Notes: generated by a model not told the origin, from the sequence alone. 64,000 nt of DNA from Amycolatopsis coloradensis (GCF_001953865.1 NZ_MQUQ01000005.1:383401-447400), one strand, 5' to 3'; shown: positions 8,615-19,412, counted from the stretch's first letter. Made by a program: numbers and translations.

Positions 8615-11600
8615 TTGAGCGAGTACAAAGCACCCGACGAAGCCATTGCGATCATCGGTATGAGTTGCAGGTTCGCTCCAGACCTCGACTCCCCGGAGAA
8701 GTTCTGGGAGTTCCTGGCCGATGGTAAGAGCACCGTCAGTGACATGCCCGAAAAGCGGTGGAAGTCCTACGCGGCGAGCAGTCCACAGGCGACCGCGATC
8801 CTGAGGGGGACCACGATCCGCGGTTCCTTCCTCGACGACATCGAGGGGTTCGACGCCGACTTCTTCGGCATTTCCCCGCGTGAGGCGGACTTCCTGGACC
8901 CGCAGCAGCGGTTCATCCTCGAACTGGCCTGGGAGGCGCTGGCGGACGCGGGTGTCCCGCCGCTGTCGCTGCGCAACTCCGACGCCGGTGTGTTCGTCGC
9001 CGCCAACTCGAACGACTACGGCCGCCGCCTGCTGGAGGACCTCCCCCTCACCGGCGCGTACGCCGTCAACGGCACGACGTTCTACGGGATCGCGAACCGC
9101 GTTTCCTACTTCCTCGACGTCCGCGGCCCGAGCATGGCCGTCGACACCGCCTGCGCCGGATCGCTGACGGCACTGCACATCGCCGCGCAGAGCCTGCGCA
9201 CCGGCGAGACGTCGATCGCGCTGGTCGGTGGCGTCAACATCATGGCCACCCCGGCACTGAACGTGGCGCTGGAGGGCGCGGGCGCGATGTCGCCGGACGG
9301 CACCAGCAAGGCCTTCGACAAGAACGCCGACGGTTACGGCCGCGGCGAGGGCGCCGGCGTCATCGTGCTGAAGCTGCTTTCGGACGCGATCCGTGACGGC
9401 GACCCGATCCAGGCCGTGATCCGCGGCAGCGGCGTCTTCCAGGACGGCCGCTCCGAGGGCATGATGGCGCCGAACGCCGAAGCGCAGGCCCACATGCTGC
9501 GCGAGGTCTACGAGCGCGCGGGTGTCGACCCGTCCACTGTGGACTACGTCGAGGCACACGGCACCGGCACCCCGACCGGTGACGGTGAAGAGGTCGAGGC
9601 ACTGGCGGCCGTGATCGGCGCCGTGCGGTCGACGGAGAACCCTTGCCTCGTCGGTTCGGTGAAGCCGAACATCGGGCACGTCGAGGGTGGTTCGGGGATC
9701 ACCGGCGTGATCAAGACCGTGCTGGCGCTGCGCAACGAGCAGATCCCGCCGAGCCTGCACACCGAGCCGAACGAAGCGATCTCCGACCCGTCTTCGGGGC
9801 TGAAGCTGGTCGGCGAGACCACCCCGTGGCCCGCCGGTGAGCACACCCGACGCGCCGGCGTGTCCAGCTACGGCGTCGGCGGCACCATCGCCCACGTCGT
9901 CCTCGAAGAGGGCCCCGCGCAGCCGGAACTCAAGACCGGTAAGGAAACCAGCGACGGCACGCGGAAGGTCTTCCCGATCTCCGCGATGTCGGAGGCCGGT
10001 CTGCGCGCGCTCGCCGGTTCCGTCGCGGACTGGATCGACGCCAACCCCCAAGCGTCCCTTTCCTCGATCGGGTACACGCTGTCGCAGCGGCGTTCGCACC
10101 TTCCGCAGCGCGGCACCGTCATCGCCGCCTCCACCGGACAGCTGACCGAGCGGCTCCGCGCGCTGGCTGTCGACGAACCCGCGTCCGGCATCCTGCTCGC
10201 CCGCGCCGGACAGCAGAGCGACGGCGCGGTGTGGGTCTTCTCCGGGCACGGTTCGCAGTGGTCCGGCATGGGCCGTCAGCTGCTCGCCGAGCACGCCGGA
10301 TTCGCCGCCACGATCGATTCGCTGGCCGGGGTCTACCGCGAGGAACTGGGCTGGACGCCGCGTGAGGCGATCCTCGACGGCGGCCCGTGGACCGCCGCGC
10401 ACGTCCAGGCGCTGACCTTCGCCATGCAGGTCGGCCTGGCCGTGGTGTGGGGCAGCCGCGGTGTCAAACCGGGCGCGATCATCGGGCACTCCGTCGGCGA
10501 GATCGCCGCCGCGGTGGCCGCTGGTTCGCTCGACCTGCTCGAAGCCGCCCGTTTCGCCTGCCGCCGCGCGGCCGCGTTGCAGCGGCTGGAGGGCGACGGC
10601 GGCATGGTGCTGGCGAGCCTTTCGTTCACCGAGGTCCAGGCCAAGCTCGGTGACCGCCCCGACCTCGTCGCGGCGATCTCCGCGAGCCCGACGTCGACCG
10701 TCGTCTCCGGTGACAAGGGCGCGATCGCGGAACTCGTCACGCGGTGGCGTGAAGAGGGCATCGACATGCGGGTGGTCGACACCGACATCGCCTTCCACAG
10801 CACGCATGTGGACGCGGTGCTGGAAGAGGTCGCGGCCGCGGCGCGGCAGCTGAACCCGCGCACGCCGTCGGTCAGCCTCTACAGCACCGCGCTGACCGAC
10901 CCGCGGTCCGGCGTCGCCCGTGACGGTGACTATTGGGCGGGCAACCTGCGTAATCCGGTCCGTTTCGCCGAGGCTGTCGAGGCGGCGTTCGAGGACGGGC
11001 ACCGCGTGTTCGTCGAGGTCTCGTCGCATCCGGTCGTCTCGCACTCGATCATCGAGACCGCCGAGAGCCTCGGCATCGACGACCTGGCGGGCTGCGCCAC
11101 CTTGCGCCGCAACACCGACGAGGTCGGCACGCTGCTGCACAACCTGGCGAAGCTGCATGTCCAGGGGGTCGAGATCGACTGGACGCGGGACTTCCCCGAG
11201 GGTGACCTGCTGGGTATTCCGGCGGCGGCGTGGCAGCACCGGCCGTACTGGATCTTCCCGGAGACCGGCGCCGACACCGGCCTCGGCAGCGGGCACGACC
11301 CGGAGAGCCACAGCCTGCTCGGCGGCCGGATGACGGTGTCCGGCGCGCCGTCGCGGCAGGTCTGGCAGACCCGGCTCGACATGGACAGCCGTCCGTATCC
11401 GCAGAGCCACGGCCTGGTCGGGGTCGAGGTCACCCCGGCGGCGTCGATCATCAACACCTTCGCCCTCGCGGCGGAGGAAGAGGTCGCGCCGGCGCTGACC
11501 GACATCGTGCTGCGCACCCCGCTCGCCGTGCAGCCGGCCCGGATCGTCCAGATCGTCAAGGAGGGCCGGTCGCTCGCGCTGGCCACCCGTGTCGCGGACG

Positions 11601-13897
11601 AGACCAGCGCCGACAGCGACGAGTGGATCACGCACACCACCGCCTCCATCGACACGAGCGCCAGGGTGCCGGAGGGCCGGATCGAGTTCGCCACGATCCG
11701 CGACCGCCTGCCGTCGGGGTCGCTCACCAAGGCCGACGAGATGTTCGGCCGCATGGGTGTCGAGGGCTACGCCTTCCCGTGGACCATGAGCGAGCTGTAC
11801 TACGACGACGTCGAGCAGCTCGCGCTGATGGACTGCGTCGCGCCGCCCGCGAAGCTCGCGACCAGCTGGGCGCACGTGATCGACGCGGCGCTGACGATCA
11901 GCGCGATGGTGGTCTCGCCCGGTCACGCCACCGTGTTGTGGATGTCGCGCGGCATCGAGAAGGTGGCGTGGAAGGGGGAGCCGCCCGCGCGGATCATCGT
12001 GCACGCCGTGCGGTCGCCGAAGTCGCCGGAGGACACCGTCGACGTCCTGGTCGCCAACGAGGACGGCGACATCGTGTCCGAGGTCATCGGCCTGAAGTTC
12101 GCGGCGGTCGAGCACCTTGGCACCGCGGTCCTGCCGCGTGACCTGGTGCACGAGGTGTCCTGGCACGAGCTGCCCGAGGCCACCCTGGCCTCGGACCTCG
12201 ACCAGATCGTCGTGATCGGCCCGCCCGCCACGACCGGCACCCTGGTCGAGCAGTTCACCGCGGCGGGGGTCACCGCCACCGCGGTCGAGGTGGCCGTCGA
12301 CGGCGAACCGCTCGACCTCACCGCCGAACTGTTCGCGAACCCGGGCGCGGTCGTGGTCGCGCCTTCGCGGGCGGCGGAAGGCGAGCGGCTGGAGGACGCG
12401 ACCGAGCGCGCGACGTGGTCGCTCATCCGCACCTCGCAGCGGATCGCGGAACTGCAGGCGACGTCGAAGGGCAAGGTCGCCACCCAGCGGATCTGGGCGG
12501 TGACCAGCGGCGTCCGCCACGGCACCGACGAGCGTTCGGTCGCGCACGGCCCGCTGTGGGGCGTCGGCCGCATCATCGCCGGTGAGCACCCGGAACTGTG
12601 GGGCGGCACGATCGACGTCGAGCACTGCACGGCGCCGGACCTCGGTGCGCGGCTGATCGACGTCTTCCGCGGCCCGGCCGGGGACGAGGACGTCATCTCG
12701 CTGACCGGTGAGGGCGCGGAAGTGGCCCGGTTGAGCCAGATCACCCGCAGCGCCGACGGATCCCCGCTGCACTGCTCGCCTTCGGGCACGGTGCTGATCA
12801 CCGGTGGTCTCGGCGGGCTGGGTCTCGAGGTCGCCCGCTGGCTGGTCGACCGCGGTGCCCGCCGCCTGCTGCTGGCGGGCCGCCGTGGCCTGCCGCCGCG
12901 CGCGGACTGGCCTTCGGTGACCGACCCGGACGTGCGGCACCAGATCGACAGCGTCCTCGGCCTCGAAGCGCTGGGTGTCACGGTCGGCGTGCTGGCGCTG
13001 GACATCACCGACGAGGACGCGGTCGCGTCGGCGCTGGCGCCGGGTGCGCTGGGCCTTCCGCCGGTGACCGGCGTCATCCACGCGGCCGGTGTCGTCAACG
13101 ACGCGCTGGTGGACAAGGTCGACCAGGACGGGCTGCGTGACGTGTTCGCGCCGAAGGTCGGCGGAGCGCTGGTGCTGCACCGGCTCTTCCCGGCGGGCTC
13201 GCTCGACTTCTTCGTCCTGTTCTCCTCGTGCGGCCAGTTCGCCCGCCTCTCCGGGCAGGCGAGCTACGCGGCGGCCAACTCGTTCCTCGACGCGCTGGCC
13301 ACGCACCGCAACTCCGGCGGTACCCACGACACCATCAGCCTCGGCTGGACCGCGTGGCGCGGTGTCGGTCTGTCGCAGGACATCGCGACGACCATGCTCG
13401 AAGCGAACTCCCGCGGCCTGGAAGCCGTCTCCGCCTCGGAGGCGTTCCGAGCCTGGGCGTTCGGTGACCGGTTCTCCTCGGACTACCAGGCGGTGCTGCG
13501 GGTCCTTCCGACCCCGCCGCACCAGCGGAAGCTGCCGATGTTCCGCGAACTCACGGTGGTCGACGACAGCGCCGAGGCCAACGCGGGCAACGGGTTCACC
13601 GTCGACTTCGCGAACCTGTCCGAATCCGACGCTCGCGAGAAGGTCACCGGCGACGTCCGCGAGCAGGTGGCGGCGGAGCTGAACCTGGAGGCCGGAGACA
13701 TCGAGCTGAAGCGGCCGCTGGTCGAACTCGGTGTCGACTCGGTGATGACGGTGGCGCTGCGGGTGCGGTTGCAGCGGCGCTACGGGATGGACCTCCCGCC
13801 GACCATCCTGTGGGCCAAGCCCACCGTGGCCGCGGTGTCCGACCACATCTACACCAGCCTCGCCGAGCTGGCCGAGCACCAGGCCGAAGCGGCCTGA
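8615..13897 (+). CDS. iterative type I polyketide synthase, KS-AT-DH-KR-ACP (methylsalicylate/naphthoate type)
   Basis: The 1760-residue protein is a single module. The KS (about residues 8-430) has Cys180 in DTACAGS, His315 in [11 protein letters not shown] and His355 in NIGHVEG. The AT has Ser626 in GHSVGE and an IAFHSTH segment in place of methylmalonyl YASH, so malonyl-CoA is expected. The DH-like domain has His932 in [10 protein letters not shown]. The KR (from about 1390) has GGLGGLG and YAAANSF, and the ACP carries the phosphopantetheine Ser1709 in GVDSVM. No TE, ER or trans-AT docking is present. This is the layout of 6-MSAS-like bacterial enzymes (NcsB, AziB, ChlB1, MdpB) that iterate to partially reduced aromatic acids. 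TTG 8615 is chosen because GAGGAGCGAGG precedes it at good spacing. Confidence 0.93.
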   Translation: MSEYKAPDEAIAIIGMSCRFAPDLDSPEKFWEFLADGKSTVSDMPEKRWKSYAASSPQATAILRGTTIRGSFLDDIEGFDADFFGISPREADFLDPQQRFILELAWEALADAGVPPLSLRNSDAGVFVAANSNDYGRRLLEDLPLTGAYAVNGTTFYGIANRVSYFLDVRGPSMAVDTACAGSLTALHIAAQSLRTGETSIALVGGVNIMATPALNVALEGAGAMSPDGTSKAFDKNADGYGRGEGAGVIVLKLLSDAIRDGDPIQAVIRGSGVFQDGRSEGMMAPNAEAQAHMLREVYERAGVDPSTVDYVEAHGTGTPTGDGEEVEALAAVIGAVRSTENPCLVGSVKPNIGHVEGGSGITGVIKTVLALRNEQIPPSLHTEPNEAISDPSSGLKLVGETTPWPAGEHTRRAGVSSYGVGGTIAHVVLEEGPAQPELKTGKETSDGTRKVFPISAMSEAGLRALAGSVADWIDANPQASLSSIGYTLSQRRSHLPQRGTVIAASTGQLTERLRALAVDEPASGILLARAGQQSDGAVWVFSGHGSQWSGMGRQLLAEHAGFAATIDSLAGVYREELGWTPREAILDGGPWTAAHVQALTFAMQVGLAVVWGSRGVKPGAIIGHSVGEIAAAVAAGSLDLLEAARFACRRAAALQRLEGDGGMVLASLSFTEVQAKLGDRPDLVAAISASPTSTVVSGDKGAIAELVTRWREEGIDMRVVDTDIAFHSTHVDAVLEEVAAAARQLNPRTPSVSLYSTALTDPRSGVARDGDYWAGNLRNPVRFAEAVEAAFEDGHRVFVEVSSHPVVSHSIIETAESLGIDDLAGCATLRRNTDEVGTLLHNLAKLHVQGVEIDWTRDFPEGDLLGIPAAAWQHRPYWIFPETGADTGLGSGHDPESHSLLGGRMTVSGAPSRQVWQTRLDMDSRPYPQSHGLVGVEVTPAASIINTFALAAEEEVAPALTDIVLRTPLAVQPARIVQIVKEGRSLALATRVADETSADSDEWITHTTASIDTSARVPEGRIEFATIRDRLPSGSLTKADEMFGRMGVEGYAFPWTMSELYYDDVEQLALMDCVAPPAKLATSWAHVIDAALTISAMVVSPGHATVLWMSRGIEKVAWKGEPPARIIVHAVRSPKSPEDTVDVLVANEDGDIVSEVIGLKFAAVEHLGTAVLPRDLVHEVSWHELPEATLASDLDQIVVIGPPATTGTLVEQFTAAGVTATAVEVAVDGEPLDLTAELFANPGAVVVAPSRAAEGERLEDATERATWSLIRTSQRIAELQATSKGKVATQRIWAVTSGVRHGTDERSVAHGPLWGVGRIIAGEHPELWGGTIDVEHCTAPDLGARLIDVFRGPAGDEDVISLTGEGAEVARLSQITRSADGSPLHCSPSGTVLITGGLGGLGLEVARWLVDRGARRLLLAGRRGLPPRADWPSVTDPDVRHQIDSVLGLEALGVTVGVLALDITDEDAVASALAPGALGLPPVTGVIHAAGVVNDALVDKVDQDGLRDVFAPKVGGALVLHRLFPAGSLDFFVLFSSCGQFARLSGQASYAAANSFLDALATHRNSGGTHDTISLGWTAWRGVGLSQDIATTMLEANSRGLEAVSASEAFRAWAFGDRFSSDYQAVLRVLPTPPHQRKLPMFRELTVVDDSAEANAGNGFTVDFANLSESDAREKVTGDVREQVAAELNLEAGDIELKRPLVELGVDSVMTVALRVRLQRRYGMDLPPTILWAKPTVAAVSDHIYTSLAELAEHQAEAA

Positions 13898-13902
13898 TCC
13901 CC

Positions 13903-13949
13903 CGCCGAAGGGCGTGGGTGGCCTTCGTGGCCGCCCGCGCCCTTCGGCG
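13903..13949 (+). terminator. hairpin downstream of the PKS gene
   Basis: A 12-bp perfect inverted repeat (13903-13914 with 13938-13949, CGCCGAAGGGCG) flanks a GC-rich 23-base loop in the gap between the PKS stop and the antiporter start. It may limit read-through, but the genes run the same way and could still be one transcript. Confidence 0.45.
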
Positions 13950-13970
13950 CGTCTTTCGAGAGGTGGGTCC

Positions 13971-15251
13971 ATGGCCGTCGAACCGATCACCCGGTTCCTG
14001 CTCGCCGTCGGCGCGATCCTGCTGGTCAGCCATTTCTGCGGGGAGGTACTGCGAAGGGCCGGCCAGCCACCGGTGCTCGGCGAGATCGTCGGCGGGCTCC
14101 TGCTGGGGCCTTCGGTACTGGGCCTGATCTGGCCGTCAGGTGGCGCCTGGCTGTTCGCACCCGAAGTGCTGTCCAACTTGGACAGAGCGGCGCAGCTGGG
14201 GCTCGTCGTGTTCATGTTCCTGCTCGGCTGCGAACTGCGGACCGACCGGATCGAACGGAAGTCGCTGGTCGGCGCGGTGGTGCTGGGCGGGATGGGGTTG
14301 CCGTTCGCCGCCGGGATCGGCGTCGCGTTCGCGGCGTCGTCCGTGCTTGCCGGAGCCGGAGCGCCGAAAGCGGGTTTCGTCCTGTTCTTCGCGCTCGCGC
14401 TGGCCATCACCGCCATGCCCGTGCTGGCGCGGATCCTGGTCGACCTCAAGATCGAGCGGACCGGCCTCGGCGCGCTTTCCCTGACCAGCGCGGCCATCGG
14501 CGACGGCATCGCCTGGCTGACCCTGACGTTGATCCTGGTGGGCACCGGGGTGCACGGCAGTGGGAACGTCGTCACCACGGCGATACTGGCCGTGGCACTG
14601 GTCGTCGGCACCCAGCTGGTCGTTCGCCGGGTGTTGAGCAGACTGGTGACGCGGATCGAGTCCGAAAAGGTCATGACCGTGCTGCTGCTCGTGGGCGCCA
14701 TCGGGTTCGCCGTGCTGACCCAGATGCTCGGCCTGCACGCGCTGCTCGGCGCGTTCCTGTTCGGCACCGCCGTTCCCCGCGACTGCCCGCTCGTGGAACG
14801 GATCAGCGAGCAGTTGCGCGGCTTCACCGTCGTCGTCCTGCTGCCGTTGTTCTTCGCGCTGGTCGGGCTGAGCACGTCGATCGGCCTGCTGGGCACGGAT
14901 GTTTCGCATTGGCTGCTGTTCGCCGGGGTGCTGGTGGTCGCGCAGCTGACCAAGTTCCTCGGCGCCGGCGGCGCGGCCAGGCTGGCGGGATTACCCGGCA
15001 GACAGGCGATCCAGCTCGGAACGCTGATGAACTGCCGCGGTGTCACCGAACTCGTCGTCGCCACGATCGGGCTGAAATACGGACTGGTCAATCAACTGGG
15101 GTTCACCATTCTCGTGCTCGTCGCGGTCGTCACCACGGCGATCACGGGACCACTGATGCGGTTTCTCATCCGGCGGGAAATCTCCGAGGTCATCGGCAAT
15201 CAAGAAGACGTTCCGCCTCGCGAACGGCTGTCACGCTCGGTGTCCGAGTAA
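13971..15251 (+). CDS. Kef/CPA2-type cation:proton antiporter
   Basis: This 426-residue integral membrane protein has about 12 hydrophobic segments and the pattern of Na+/H+ exchanger-domain (CPA2) proteins: LGEIVGGLLLGPSVLG in the first 45 residues and an LGLVVFMFLLGCELRTD stretch in TM3-4. It lacks the C-terminal TrkA-N/KTN regulatory domain of KefB/C. The ATG at 13971 follows GAGAGGTGG. It sits 73 bases after the PKS and probably is cotranscribed. Such antiporters recur in actinomycete antibiotic clusters, where a self-protection or export role is assumed but rarely shown. Ion homeostasis is the conservative call. Confidence 0.85.
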   Translation: MAVEPITRFLLAVGAILLVSHFCGEVLRRAGQPPVLGEIVGGLLLGPSVLGLIWPSGGAWLFAPEVLSNLDRAAQLGLVVFMFLLGCELRTDRIERKSLVGAVVLGGMGLPFAAGIGVAFAASSVLAGAGAPKAGFVLFFALALAITAMPVLARILVDLKIERTGLGALSLTSAAIGDGIAWLTLTLILVGTGVHGSGNVVTTAILAVALVVGTQLVVRRVLSRLVTRIESEKVMTVLLLVGAIGFAVLTQMLGLHALLGAFLFGTAVPRDCPLVERISEQLRGFTVVVLLPLFFALVGLSTSIGLLGTDVSHWLLFAGVLVVAQLTKFLGAGGAARLAGLPGRQAIQLGTLMNCRGVTELVVATIGLKYGLVNQLGFTILVLVAVVTTAITGPLMRFLIRREISEVIGNQEDVPPRERLSRSVSE

Positions 15252-15278
15252 CCAAGGAAAACGAGGGACGGAGGAGCA

Positions 15279-16580
15279 GTGCAACCGCATCCCTGTGACT
15301 GTAGCCCGATGTGCGTGTTACGGGCGACCAATCCGATGCAGATCCGGCCGACCCGCACGGGCGGCAAGACTTTCGCTTCGGCATCGGCTTATTGGAAGGC
15401 CGAGCCGGACAGCGCGGATCTCGCGGGGCGGATCGTCCGGTACGTCGTCCTGGCCCATGATCCCGCGGTGCCGGACGTCGCCGCCGACTACTGGATGCAC
15501 AGCGAACGCTTCTACCGTGCCGTGGTCGACCCGCTCGAAGCCGAGATCGGCCACGATCTCGCGTACCGGCGGCTCGTCGCGCAGCCGGCCGACACGTTCG
15601 CCGAACGGCGGCTCGAAGAACGCGTCGTCGCGCTGCTGGACGAAAACCCTTCGCTGGCCTCGAAGCTGGCCCAGGAGGCGGACGCGGCGGACGACAACGT
15701 CTACATCAACTACTTCCGCGGCAGGCTCTACGAACCGGAGTCCGAGCCCGCCGGCCTCGACCGGCTGACGGACCTCGCTCGTGGCGTGCGCTCGCGGCCG
15801 TCCGGCACCGGCGACGAGATCCTCGTCGTCGTCCCACTGTCCGATCGGGACGGCGCGGGCCGGATCCGGAACCTCACCGCGTGCCTGCTCGCGTTGCGCG
15901 ACCAGACGTTCCCGGCCGATCGGTATCGGGTGACGGTGGTCGAGTTCGACGAGAAGCCGCGGTGGAAGCACGTTGTCGAGCCGCTGGTCGACCACTACGT
16001 GCACATCGAGGGCGAAGGGCTGTTCAACAAGTCCTGGACGCTGAACGTGGGCGTGCGCGAGACCCTCGGCGCGGCAAGGACCTTGTGCCTGCTCGACGCG
16101 GACATCCTGGTGGACCGGGAGTTCCTGGAGCGCAACCACGCGCGGTTCGCCGACCAGCGCGCCGACGCTCATCTGCCGCACACCGAAATGCTGTCGCTGG
16201 ACGGCCCTTCGAGCGACTGGCTGATCGAACGACGGTGTGGCGAGAACACGCCGGAAGCGCCGTTGGCCGGGGCACGCGGGCTGCTGCTGCGCGACGTCCC
16301 GGGCGCGTGCCTGTGGACGCGGCCGGAGATCTTCACCCGCATCGGCGGCTTCGACGAGCGCTACAAGGGCTGGGGCGGCGAGGACGAGGACATGCTCTAC
16401 CGCATTTCCGCGGCGGGCGACGTCACCCAGTACGACGACGTCTTCCTGCACCTCGCGCACCGGCGGCCGCCGATGCGCAATGCCGAAGGGAAGCCGTTCA
16501 ACGCGCACGTCGAAGTGGGCAGTTGGACCGGCGAGTCCGGCTTCGGGGACGCGTCCGGTGTGGCGAGCGGCGATGAGTAG
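15279..16580 (+). CDS. GT-A glycosyltransferase with a galactosyltransferase-like C-terminal motif
   Basis: The 433-residue protein has an N-terminal region of about 165 residues without a recognisable motif (it begins with a Cys-containing MQPHPCDCSPMC). A GT-A nucleotide-sugar domain follows (EILVVVPLSDRDGAGRIRNL), with a DxD-like metal site in LLDADIL. The motif GWGGEDEDMLYRI (about residues 365-377) is typical of the GT7 C-terminal/polypeptide GalNAc-transferase fold. GTG 15279 has GGAGGAGC directly upstream. The donor and acceptor are not evident. Its 3' end overlaps the following MFS gene by 8 bases, so the pair are coupled, perhaps as glycosylation and export. Confidence 0.78.
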   Translation: MQPHPCDCSPMCVLRATNPMQIRPTRTGGKTFASASAYWKAEPDSADLAGRIVRYVVLAHDPAVPDVAADYWMHSERFYRAVVDPLEAEIGHDLAYRRLVAQPADTFAERRLEERVVALLDENPSLASKLAQEADAADDNVYINYFRGRLYEPESEPAGLDRLTDLARGVRSRPSGTGDEILVVVPLSDRDGAGRIRNLTACLLALRDQTFPADRYRVTVVEFDEKPRWKHVVEPLVDHYVHIEGEGLFNKSWTLNVGVRETLGAARTLCLLDADILVDREFLERNHARFADQRADAHLPHTEMLSLDGPSSDWLIERRCGENTPEAPLAGARGLLLRDVPGACLWTRPEIFTRIGGFDERYKGWGGEDEDMLYRISAAGDVTQYDDVFLHLAHRRPPMRNAEGKPFNAHVEVGSWTGESGFGDASGVASGDE

Positions 16581-17826
16581 CGGGCTGGAGATCCATCCGG
16601 TGAAGGACGTGCGGCGGCAGCGGATCGCGATCTCGGGGATCTTCCTGATGGTCGGGATCATGCTCGGCTCGTGGTTCGCGCGGGTGCCGCAGCTGCGGAT
16701 CGAACTCGGGCTGAACTTCGCCGAACTCGGCATGGTGCTGCTCGCCCAGACCGTCGGCGTGCTGCTGGCGATGCAGCTGGCCGGTCACCTGTCGAACCAT
16801 CTCGACAGCCGCGCGGTCATCCGCGTCACTTCACTGGTGCTGCCGTGGTTCCTGCCGCTGATGGCGGTGATGCCCGGTGCGATCACCGCCGGTCTCGGGA
16901 TGCTGACCTGGGGCGTGATCGCGGGACTGCTCGACGTGTCCATGAACGCGCAGGGCGTCGAAGTGGAACGGCGGGCGCGGCGGCCGGTGCTCAACAGCCT
17001 CCACGCGGTGTGGGGGATCGGCGCGCTGCTCGGCTCGGGCGGCACGGTGCTGGCGGTCCGCGCGGAATGGTCGCTGAGCGCCCATTTCTGGGTCGTTTCG
17101 GTGGTCCTCGTCGTGATCGCGTTGTTCAGCGGCCGCTGGCTGCTGACGGAATCCCGGGCTTCGTCGCCTGCCGCGGAAAAGGCGCCGAAGGTCGGCTTTT
17201 TCTCCGGCTGGACTCGCGCGGTGATAGTCCTCGGCGGTCTCGGCGCGGCGGTCGCGCTGTGCGAAGGCGCGGTTTCCAGCTGGGGCGGCGTGTTCCTGAG
17301 CGAGCAACGCGGCGCGGCGGCGAACATCGCGTCGCTGGGCTACTTCGCGTTCATCGTGGCGCAGACCGGGACCCGGCTGATCGGCGACCGGCTGCACCGG
17401 CGATTCGGCGCGGTGGCGCTGGTGCGGTGGAGCATGGTGATGACCGCGGCCGGCGTCCTGCTCGCCGTCATGGTGCAGAGCGTCTGGTTCGGCCTGGCGG
17501 GACTCGCGATGGCGGGCGTCGGGCTGGCCGTGGCGATCCCGATCATCTCCAGCGCCGTCGGGCACGGAACGAAGTCCAACACCAGCCTGGCGATCGCGCG
17601 GTACAGCACCCTGCACAACGCCGGGGTGCTCGCCGGGCCCGCCATCTTCGGATGGCTGGCGCAGACGTTCGGGATCAGTACGGCGCTGACCTTGCTGTTG
17701 GTGCCGCTCGGCGCTATCTGCGCCTTCGCGGCGGCCACTGCTCCAGCTTCGGTTGCTTCGAGGAGTTCGTCCACTTCGGACTCTTCGGACTCTTCGCCGG
17801 AACCGGTGGTTCCTCGGGCTGCTTAA
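16573..17826 (+). CDS. MFS transporter (YbjJ/FucP-like)
   Basis: This 417-residue protein has 12 predicted membrane helices in two halves. A loop with LSNHLDSRAVIRVTS follows TM2-3, in the place of the MFS signature. A Ser/Thr/Asp-rich hydrophilic tail (SRSSSTSDSSDSSPEP) ends the protein. The ATG overlaps the glycosyltransferase stop region (8 bases). The family includes small-molecule and sugar permeases and uncharacterised exporters. Its position after the PKS, antiporter and glycosyltransferase makes product export plausible, without direct evidence. The inverted repeat after its stop probably ends this transcript. Confidence 0.85.
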   Translation: MSSGLEIHPVKDVRRQRIAISGIFLMVGIMLGSWFARVPQLRIELGLNFAELGMVLLAQTVGVLLAMQLAGHLSNHLDSRAVIRVTSLVLPWFLPLMAVMPGAITAGLGMLTWGVIAGLLDVSMNAQGVEVERRARRPVLNSLHAVWGIGALLGSGGTVLAVRAEWSLSAHFWVVSVVLVVIALFSGRWLLTESRASSPAAEKAPKVGFFSGWTRAVIVLGGLGAAVALCEGAVSSWGGVFLSEQRGAAANIASLGYFAFIVAQTGTRLIGDRLHRRFGAVALVRWSMVMTAAGVLLAVMVQSVWFGLAGLAMAGVGLAVAIPIISSAVGHGTKSNTSLAIARYSTLHNAGVLAGPAIFGWLAQTFGISTALTLLLVPLGAICAFAAATAPASVASRSSSTSDSSDSSPEPVVPRAA

Positions 17827-17832
17827 GGCCTC

Positions 17833-17896
17833 CGCGATTCGGCACCTGGTCGCGACGCTTGCGTGTGCAAGTACCGCAATCAGGTGCCGAATCGCG
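17833..17896 (+). terminator. long inverted repeat after the MFS gene
   Basis: A 16-bp perfect inverted repeat (17833-17848 with 17881-17896, arm CGCGATTCGGCACCTG) brackets 32 bases. It lies a few bases beyond the MFS stop and is the likely end of the PKS-to-MFS transcript. It also separates that unit from the SOS-type promoter of the next gene. Confidence 0.6.
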
Positions 17897-17980
17897 ACGG
17901 ATGTGCGTTGTGTGATCGCGGTCCGGCGGTGAAATCACTCTCCAGTGGTAAATGTGCCGGTTCGCTGTTGCTGAAAATTA

Positions 17981-17994
17981 CGAACATTTGTTCG
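17981..17994 (+). promoter_or_regulatory. LexA/SOS box upstream of the DUF222-HNH gene
   Basis: CGAACATTTGTTCG matches the Gram-positive/actinobacterial SOS consensus CGAAC-N4-GTTCG exactly. A TATCGT hexamer at 18006-18011 is a credible -10 element, which puts the transcription start at about 18018, the GTG itself. The box therefore overlaps the -35 region, the right place for LexA repression of a leaderless transcript. Confidence 0.8.
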
Positions 17995-18017
17995 GCGAAT
18001 TTCGGTATCGTGGAGGT

Positions 18018-19277
18018 GTGTCCGAGACCTTCCTCCCTGAACTGCCGCAGGAGTTGTGGCGCGCCGGCAAGCTGGAGCTCGCCCATGGCGTGACGCACCT
18101 GTTGCAGGTGATGAGGATGGCCTCCGCCGGGGTGGGGAAGTACTTGGCGGAGATCGAGTCCCGTGGCACGGAAGACCTTTTCGGGTACGGCAACGCGTCG
18201 TCGTGGTTCGCGGACGTGGCGAGGATTTCTCTCGGCGATGCTCGTGATGTGGTGAAACGGGCAGTGGCGTTGAATCCGGCGCCGGGGGTGGGTGACGCCG
18301 AGATCGCGGCGTTCGCGCCCGAGACCGGTGCCGCGGCCGCGGACGGTGCGATCGGGGATCAGCACAGCGATCTGATCTTGGAGATCTTGCGGAAGATTGC
18401 GTCCGATGTGCCGCGGGAGAAGGTCGAGGGCGCGGACAAGATCCTCGCCGGCCTCGCCCGCCACGCCGGGCCCAAAGAGATCGCCGAAGCCGGTGCCGGC
18501 ATCCTCGCCCACCTCGATCCGGACGGGAACGAGCCGAAGGACCCCGAACCCGCCCCGCCGCGGCGGGAGCTGTTCGTCGAGCGCCGCAAGGACGGCTTCT
18601 GGAGAGTGTCCGGGCTGCTGGATCCCGAGACCGGGGCCCGCACGGCGGCCGTGCTGGACGCGTACGGGGCGCGGCGGCCGGTCGACGAGTTCGGCCAGGC
18701 CGATCACCGGACCATGCCGCAGCGCCGAGGTGACGCGTGGGCCGACGTTCTCGACCTCGCCATGGCCTGCCCCGACCAGCCGGGTACCGCCGGCTACCGC
18801 ACCCTCGTGCACGTGACCGTCAGCCTGGAAGACCTGAAAACCGGCTTCGGGAACGCCTGCCTGGACTTCGTCGGCGAGATCACCGCCCGCGAGGCGCGGA
18901 TGATGGCCTGTGACTGCCTCATGATCCCCGTGGTGCTCAGCGCGGCCGGTGAACCCCTGGATGTCGGGCGCATGAAACGGTTCGTCACCCCTGGCCAGCG
19001 CCGGGCCCTGAACATCCGCGACGGCGGCTGCGCGTTCCCGGGCTGTCATCGGGCGCCGAAGCACTGCCACGCCCACCATATCGAGCACTGGGCGGACGGC
19101 GGGCGCACGGATCTCCGGAATTTGGTGCTGTTGTGCGGCTTCCACCACCGGCTGATCCACCACGACGACTGGCAAGTCCGGATCGCGGCCGACGGGATAC
19201 CGGAGTTCGTGCCGCCGCAGTACCTCGACCCGTTGCGACATCCCCGGCGCAACATCCTGCACCGCGTCGTGACCTAG
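18018..19277 (+). CDS. DUF222/13E12-repeat family HNH endonuclease
   Basis: This 419-residue protein has the DUF222 domain in its N-terminal 300 residues and a C-terminal HNH nuclease: two Cys (CAFPGC), then CHAHHIEHWADGG, DLRNLVLLC and FHHRLIHH, i.e. the complete beta-beta-alpha metal site. The family is the REP13E12 type of mycobacteria, present in multiple copies and linked to SOS boxes and prophage-like insertions. GTG 18018 is taken as start because the -10 hexamer ends 6 bases before it, implying a leaderless mRNA; an upstream in-frame GTG at 17952 would lie in front of the SOS box. It interrupts the biosynthetic region and is probably a mobile-type insertion with no metabolic role. Confidence 0.88.
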   Translation: MSETFLPELPQELWRAGKLELAHGVTHLLQVMRMASAGVGKYLAEIESRGTEDLFGYGNASSWFADVARISLGDARDVVKRAVALNPAPGVGDAEIAAFAPETGAAAADGAIGDQHSDLILEILRKIASDVPREKVEGADKILAGLARHAGPKEIAEAGAGILAHLDPDGNEPKDPEPAPPRRELFVERRKDGFWRVSGLLDPETGARTAAVLDAYGARRPVDEFGQADHRTMPQRRGDAWADVLDLAMACPDQPGTAGYRTLVHVTVSLEDLKTGFGNACLDFVGEITAREARMMACDCLMIPVVLSAAGEPLDVGRMKRFVTPGQRRALNIRDGGCAFPGCHRAPKHCHAHHIEHWADGGRTDLRNLVLLCGFHHRLIHHDDWQVRIAADGIPEFVPPQYLDPLRHPRRNILHRVVT

Positions 19278-19412
19278 CCCTTGCGTGACCGAAGAGCCCG
19301 CCAGCCACACCGGCGACGGGCCCTTCGACATGCCCATGTCCGGACCGCTTCGGCCGCGGGGGTCGTGAGTGGCGATCCAGTGGCTGTCACGAGGCCACCC
19401 GGCAGCAGCCGG

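Noticed and set aside
8405..15091. A 6.7-kb open frame on the minus strand across the PKS and antiporter
   Set aside because: It is an antisense shadow of high-GC coding DNA: repetitive Arg/Asp/Gly/Val composition, no domain, and it covers clearly real genes on the plus strand.
17952..18017. An upstream start (GTG 17952) for the DUF222/HNH protein
   Set aside because: It would place the start in front of the SOS box and -10 element; the GTG at 18018 fits a leaderless transcript.
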